Part shown: piece by piece, positions 58,355 to 64,000 of the stretch
Layout: each line of letters begins with the position of its first letter
How positions within the stretch are numbered: the first letter of the stretch is position 1
DNA from: Mariannaea sp. PMI_226
Lineage: Eukaryota > Ascomycota > Sordariomycetes > Hypocreales > Nectriaceae
Direction: 5' to 3'
Assembly: GCA_024336345.1 (NCBI GenBank)
Contig: JANFOG010000008.1
Coordinates: 62,001-126,000 of the forward strand
Length of the DNA: 64,000 bases
Translations under genes and position numbers: made by a program
The notes under the pieces: model-generated
Databases searched by the model: none
What the model saw: the letters and a program-made list of their open reading frames with translations, nothing else
What the model was told of the DNA's origin: nothing

Positions 58355-60102
58355 CTACTGGTCACAATGACTAGACCCAATACAGCCACAAGACCAGCTG
58401 GATGACCTATTGATATCTCCACGTCGATTCCATTTGGCAATTTGTGGATATGGGCAGATGGGGCGCTGACGCAGAACCCCTGTGGTTGGGTCGTAAGGAT
58501 TCTTCCATGTTGTGGCAATGATCTCGTTAGGTGCATGCCCTTTCTCGGTCCACTCCACGAGAGCCAGCAGAGCATCATGCGTTGCGTCCTTAAAGCCAGG
58601 CACTGACCAAGTATTGCTAGTGATAACGTCCGCCTGGTTCTCCCCAGAGATGAACCACGGCGCATTAGTCACTGTGCCCGCGCAGTGCTGCATCCCAGGG
58701 ATCAAAAAGAGGCGGAAGAAATCGCCAATATTGTTTCCCATAGCCTTCACGGTACGGTTATAGTATAGCTCGGATCCCTTGGTTGGCACCAATCCGTCAG
58801 CGATTCCATGGTACATAATAACCTTTCCTCCTCGATTTCTATAGGCAGAGATATCGTACTGTGCCGCAGTGGCCCCTCCAGGATTCTTCTTTCTGGCATA
58901 GGCTACGGAGCTGTCGTTGAAGTCCTGCCATTGCCAATTTGGATCGTCGTATAAGAAATAGCGTTGATATCCTACACCAAAGTAGGTGGGTTCTGGCCAC
59001 CCAATGAGATTCCAGCTATTCCACATATCCTCTGAGCTGAGCGAATAGCCATTATGAAGGAATTCTCCTGACTCTGTACGCCAGTCGGCGTAGATCTTCT
59101 TGATCGTCTCGATTTGTGGAGCAGTTAGGCAAGCAGAAGCTTGTACTTTAGAGGTGCCACATTGGAGCGTGCTGAGGTCGAAGTTGCACAACGCAGGCGC
59201 ACTGACAATGCCGTCTCGCACTCCGTCGACGCCGTCACATTGTCGAATCACCTCATCAGCAATGATAGGGAACCATGTGGCGTTAACATAATGAGGCGCT
59301 CCTATTGGCAAATCGTATAGCCCCACCTGTGTCACGTAATTGTTGAGCGAATCCGTATCCCATGCAGATGCTCCGACAAGGATGCCATCAAAGCTCTGAG
59401 GGAACAACTGCACTTCCTTGAGTCCTTGTCGTCCACCTGTAGAACAGCCCGAGTAGTATGAGTGCCAAGCCTTCTCACCATAGTAAGCTGAAGTCAGTGA
59501 TTTGCCAAGTAAGGTGGAGCCGTGGATGCTGCGCCAGCCCCAGTCTATCTGCTTCTCTGGGGCATTGAGAGCCCAGGATAGGTCTCCAACAGTTGAGTTG
59601 TGGCCTGTGTCAGTGGAGAGAGTGGCAAACCCGTAATGTGTACGTGGTCCCTGGAACGTGGTCAGAAATTCGCAACCCAGTTATATACGACAGTTGATAT
59701 GAGACAATCATGACTCACGATAGATCTCCAGTTAATACCTCCAGCGAATCCGCCGTTCCCAACCACCAAGAAACGATGATTCCATTCGTCAGGAAGCATG
59801 ATTCCGAATCGATAGAAGGAGGTCGGTGAACTAGTCACATTTACTATGACAGCACACAAAGCTGGGAGATTTGTAGGCTGAATCGGGTATCCTAGATCAG
59901 AGAGACCTTCGCCAAAGGTACCGCCTTGTTGAACTTCGGCGACCTTTTCGAGCACGGCTCCCTTAGGCAGTATACTTTTAAAGAAGGAGGCATTGCACCT
60001 GGCTTTGCGGGGATGCACAGCTGCATCACTATCAACCTCTGTCTTTGCCAAAGTCTGAGCGACTCCCGCAACGAGGCACAGAGTTGAAAGCAACCCCAAC
60101 AT
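58355..60102 (-). CDS. Secreted tannase/feruloyl esterase family enzyme
   Basis: Two exons (59719..60102 and 58355..59650) give 559 codons, normal for the family. The start is at 60102, with a signal peptide MLGLLSTLCLVAGVAQTLA. Family hallmarks are MLPDEWNHRFLVVGNGGFAGG, HYGFATLSTDTGHNS and the nucleophile pentapeptide CSTGGRQG, whose Cys pairs with the Cys before the catalytic His. Later blocks are SFDGILVGASAW, MYHGIADGLVPTKGSELYYN with the catalytic Asp, and PGMQHCAGT with the His-Cys. The Cys next to Ser and the Cys after His form the CS-D-HC disulphide arrangement of fungal tannases. It should hydrolyse gallate or ferulate esters of plant material outside the cell. The C-terminus after ICPYPQIAKWN is longer than usual and Ser/Cys-rich. 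Five CCGGTGG motifs lie upstream. Confidence 0.94.
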
Positions 60103-61057
60103 GACGGTTCAGCGAGTAGGACTTTTCTGGAATTTGGTTTTGAATGCACATAAAAAAGCAATTCTTGAGTATTTCCGGTAAATATGTGGTAGACGAACTG
60201 TTATTTAACTTGGCTGAGATCATGCCAGGACGTGATACTGTCTGTACGACTAGAACTAGGCAGGATAATTTGGGCATTTATATAAGGTTATAGTCAAAAC
60301 CCTGAGTTGTCTATTCCACCGGCTTGCGAGAGTTACTCTGGATTCCACCGGCTCGTACGTGCTGGTATGATTCCCTTCGACAACTGCTCTCATACGACTT
60401 AGTTCATTCCCCGCGAATTACCCCGGATGTTCCCCGGCCTTTGGCCATGTGAATCTAGCATATGTCTAGTTATTGAGTTTAGCAAATGCAGAGAAAGAAG
60501 GACCTTGAATCGGATGCGGGGGCTGATCCGTCAAGCACCAACCTCAACACTTCCGGTGGGTATTCATCCGGTGGATGAAGTGAGCTTCTGACTGAATAAT
60601 ACAGCCGGTGGATCATGAACCGGGTTGGCTTCTATCCTTGTAGTAATTGTAACCTCCGCATACTAGTAAAGGATTAGTGTTCGCTTAATGCAGAGGATGC
60701 GCATCAAGCATGGTTGCATTTCCCGATATGTCCGTGATGACTCCCTGAGTACATATAAATTAGAAAGTAACTATGTAGATATTTGTGACTTCTAGTTTTA
60801 AACGATAACGCGAAAAGCATACTGGAAAAGAAAAAAAAAATCCTTTATTTTATTTACTGCATTTCCTGGAGATGTCAAATCGCCATGCATTGCAATACGA
60901 ACCTAAATAGCTGCATAATTTTCAAGAGAGGGAGGAGCAATATGACAGCTTTATTATAAAGCCGTAGAAGAATACCTGGAAAGAAAGCTTGAACAATGGT
61001 AGCCTGGTAAGTAGATCTGTATTGATTTGATCTAACATGATTGACTCGAACTACAAA
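60103..61057. other. Promoter region of the tannase-like gene
   Basis: This runs from the esterase start at 60102 to the stop of the MFS gene at 61058. It contains five CCGGTGG-type motifs (60313-60612), and CCCCGG hexamers near 60411-60440 resembling CreA sites. No gene is seen. Confidence 0.6.
60313..60612. promoter_or_regulatory. Cluster of five CCGGTGG motifs upstream of the tannase-like gene
   Basis: ATTCCACCGGCT is at 60313..60324 and again at 60342..60353. CCGGTGGG is at 60553..60560, CCGGTGGA at 60568..60575 inside the inverted repeat TCATCCGGTGGATGA (60564..60578), and AGCCGGTGGA at 60603..60612. They lie about 210-510 bases upstream of the start. The recurrence suggests a transcription-factor site specific to this promoter. 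Confidence 0.5.
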
Positions 61058-63028
61058 CTAAAATTCATGCAACTTCGAGTTCTTCGTCATTTTCCTCATC
61101 TGTTTGCCATAGAATATAAAGACAACGAGACCAATCAGCGGGAAACCAACGGTTAAGGCCATTAGTAAGAATATTGGCTGCATGAATCCGGCTCTCGCAG
61201 CCCAATCATTAATGTAATATGACATTCCAAACTACTCAGCGTTAGCACATTGTTTACTTTCGGCGACTCAGATATGGAGCATACACCAAATGTGTTTTTG
61301 CAGACAGTGCTAATCACCATTATTTCTCCCGCAATCGGTTTGTAGCAATCAATAGCATACTGTTCGGAGGGTTAGAGAAATGAGAGACGACTAGAAGTAT
61401 TGGCTCCGTACCGTAATACACAAAGTTGGAATTGAAACAACAATGCAACCGACGAGGGTAAATCCAACGATTATAACTGCCTCCCATGGCCAGCTACGTT
61501 GCAAACCAACACCAATCACCTAGCTGTCTGTTAGATGAGTCATTTTATAATTGGGAATCGCTGTACCTACCACCATTCCCAGAACCGCGCAAATAATGAA
61601 CGGAATTAATGCTGGTAATCTCATTTCTGGCTCTCGTATGCCACCGTTTTTCTCAGTCGCTCGCATGGCAATCCAGTCAGACCAGGTTCCTGCAATAGCG
61701 AGTCCAACGAGGCCTCCAACTACAAGAGCAAAATTGGCGAATCCTACGTTCTGTGAATTAAAGTTGTATGGAGGTGCGGCGAGGGCCTGAGACTGAAGGA
61801 GGTTGATGCAGAGAAGGGAGTTGGCAGCTGCTCCCATCGACATAGCAGCCCAGAAAATGATTGGATAGAAGAAAATCTGCACTGGAGTAATTATATGTCG
61901 TAGAATATGCCGAGTGGCTTGCCGATCAATTGGTTGGAAGAGACTGAATTGTCCTTTGATGGGTGAACCTCGACCGAGGTAGGGAGAAATGGCGTTGCTG
62001 GTTGCGTCTTCAATTCGCTCTGTGCGCTCCTTGCTAGATGCATCAGGACTTTCAGAGCCGCCAAGGCTAGACTCATTGGCCAGGCTCGTGGATTCTTTGG
62101 ATAGTCTTCTGGTCTCAGGAAACATAAAGACGATGCAAATGAGATTAATTGACTGGGAAATTGTGCAAGCCCAAAAGAACCACCGCCACGAGGTGCGCTG
62201 AGCAACCGCTCCCGATATAATAGGGCCAATAAAAAGCCCCATAAAGTAGCAGTAACTAGAGTGGAATAAGTAAGCCAAAAATTTGGACAAATGGACAAAT
62301 GGCAAGTCTCAGCTCACAAGTAGAGTCCAATATACTTTCCACGCTGATGAAGGAACTTAATGTCGGCGATAACGACCGGCATAATGCTCTCATTAGCTGC
62401 TGCTCCAATACCTGTGAGTACTCGAGCTCCAAGGAATGAACTATATGATGTTGCGACTGCCTGCCAGATACAGGAGGCAATTGTGATGCTGGCACAGATG
62501 ATGAGGACAACTCGACGGCCGAAGACTTCACTACAAGGAATAATAATGAAGTTGGCGTAACCAAGGGAGAGGACCGTAGCGCCCGTCTGCCATGTATATC
62601 TGTGAGCTTTTGGATTCTCAAAACACCGATCCATTAAGAATTACATACGAGTAGAGCCACTTGAGATTGTGATTTTCCCCATTCTTCCATGTACAACGGA
62701 GTCAAGGGTGCAATGGAGAGATTAGTGATGACACTAAAGAACACGAATGATCCCTGCGTGATTAGGACGAGAGTTTTCCAAATGGAGGACCAATTCTAAA
62801 AGGGACACAAGAAAGTGTTAGATAGGTCATCTCATAGCGAGCAACATCTGTCAAGCCATAAGATGTGATGGGGGAGGTTCTTACCAACGGATCATGTGGG
62901 TCTTTGGTTGGCCGGGGTATGAGGACGACTGAATCTAGGGTAGACCCGGCATGAACAAGAGACGTGTCGCCGAGATCAGTCATGATCTCCGTCCCAGGGA
63001 TTATTTCAACACGAGATTCAATTTCCAT
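61058..63028 (-). CDS. MFS transporter, DHA1-type
   Basis: Seven exons (62885..63028, 62649..62795, 62318..62586, 61571..62255, 61412..61519, 61285..61359, 61058..61231) give 533 codons with consistent phases. The start at 63028 gives MEIESRVEI. The first membrane segment follows NWSSIWKTLVLITQG; TM2-3 carry TGATVLSLGYANFIIIP and the motif-A loop SEVFGRRVVLI. TM4-5 have GARVLTGIGAAANESIMPVVIADI. A cytosolic loop of about 80 residues separates the halves, and the C-terminal half has IDCYKPIAGEIMVIS, FGMSYYINDW and a basic tail MRKMTKNSKLHEF. The SIAPLTPLYMEEWG and FIGPIISGAVAQRTSWRW patterns fit the fungal DHA1/polyamine-like group, functioning as plasma-membrane proton antiporters. Substrate unknown. 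Confidence 0.92.
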
Positions 63029-64000
63029 AGTGATTGCCAGATGCCGATTATTTTTGGACGGAAATGAGATGCGGCAAAGTTCTGATATCTTGAGGAAGAT
63101 GAGGGTTGGGCAGGATTCGTGGCTGGTCAAATGCTCGGAGGGAAGATCCAGTCTTAACAATCATCCCTGGCGTAGGATTGGTTTCGGTGTTTAGGGGTCA
63201 TGTTGATGGATGAGGGCATCGTCCCGCAGGGAAGTGCGTGACGGACGCCATAACGAAGCTCACTGAAAGCTGCTACAGGTGGAAGTGCTGCTCTGGTTGC
63301 GGGACCATCTCAAGATCATCTAGCCTACTAGACTACAGTTATAAACTTTGCGGGGAAGCTGAGTCTAGAATCTGGGGTGTGTGGAGCAAGAGGGGACCAA
63401 GGGTCAACAGTGGCTGAACAAGCCCTGTAGTCTATATCGTCCCGCAGGGACTAGCTGGTGCCGCAAATTTGGTTCTCAGTTCGAGAGAGCGAGTGGGTAG
63501 GGCAGTGCACCAGCCAAGATGCTATTAATATTTGGAGAAGAGGATGTTGCCCGATGCCACCAGATGCAAGCATACATCACTTGATCTGATTCGTGTTATC
63601 GTCACAGTCTATCGTGTAATCTTTCAATATTGTCCTCACGTACAATTGAGCTGCGCTCATCTCGGACCAAGCACCCTATTGAAAAGCTGTCTCGCAATAT
63701 GCCTCGGAGGTGGTATTCTTTTAGACCAGACATCTCCAACATGAAGCGTCTTTTATCTCCTTACACACACGTCTTGAGATGTATTCCTTTCTTTGGGATT
63801 CTTCACATCATCCAAGTAACCACCACTCCCACGCGCCTCAATTTCATAATCCAGGTCATTCATTGCGTTTCTAGTTGAGTACATAAAGGTACGGTATCAT
63901 ACCAGCATGGCTGAACTGCATTGATGAATTTAAGCGGCTAGTTTTCTTCCATCCTTGACAAATCACTACCATTCAAGGCCAGAATAAGTTTTGCATACCC
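63029..64000. other. Right-edge region, no gene recognised
   Basis: Holds the promoter of the MFS gene. Short plus frames at 63532..63744 and 63630..63878 have no family character. A gene may start beyond the right edge. Confidence 0.5.

Noticed and set aside
1..64000. tRNA genes, CRISPR arrays, transposases, terminal repeats
   Set aside because: Reading for tRNA T-loop patterns, regularly spaced repeats and transposase motifs gave no convincing case; this was by eye and a dedicated scan could still find a tRNA.

Overview
The window is nuclear DNA from a filamentous ascomycete (Pezizomycotina), most likely a Sordariomycete; the species cannot be fixed from sequence alone. The evidence is short GT-AG introns (about 45-90 nt), a Zn2Cys6 regulator, a LaeA-type methyltransferase, a fungal F-box protein, MFS and APC permeases, a rhodopsin-like (PTH11-type) membrane protein and a secreted esterase ending in a fungal cellulose-binding module. 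I saw no rRNA, tRNA, CRISPR array or transposase. Gene density is low, about 18 genes in 64 kb, with several 3-5 kb stretches without a recognisable gene and at least two decayed genes. This looks like an accessory or fast-evolving region rather than a core block.

Layout. 0-5 kb: the 5' part of an NmrA/isoflavone-reductase-like NAD(P) protein runs off the left edge, then a nonamer repeat, a decayed MFS drug transporter and a Zn2Cys6 regulator. 6-7.6 kb: a LaeA-like methyltransferase with eight exons. 11.8-19.1 kb: an F-box protein, an arrestin-like protein with a probable GC-AG intron, and a DmpA/S58-type N-terminal-nucleophile peptidase. 24.6-28.2 kb: an MFS exporter and a WrbA/Pst2-type quinone reductase. 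28.9-37.3 kb: an ABHD12-like hydrolase, a GNAT acetyltransferase, a rhodopsin-like membrane protein and an APC amino-acid/GABA/choline permease.

40-53.7 kb holds secreted proteins: a cysteine-rich secreted protein with an ambiguous gene model, a PHB-depolymerase-like esterase with CBM1, a remnant of a small secreted protein, and a very large Thr/Ser-rich secreted protein whose frame is cut by one TAG before a conserved-looking cysteine-rich C-terminal domain. 56.3-63.0 kb: an ankyrin protein, a tannase/feruloyl esterase and a seven-exon MFS transporter.

The genes do not form an obvious biosynthetic cluster. The common theme is an environmental interface: export pumps, nutrient uptake, secreted esterases for plant polymers or polyesters, and membrane sensing. 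Three unexplained non-coding motif clusters stand out. These are a palindromic decamer TCGGATCCGA found five times exactly plus one variant between 44.7 and 48.0 kb; three tandem 19-20 bp units carrying CACGTG/CACATG boxes about 300 bp upstream of the cysteine-rich secreted gene; and five CCGGTGG motifs 200-510 bp upstream of the tannase-like gene. All intron boundaries were placed by eye from splice signals and reading-frame continuity.
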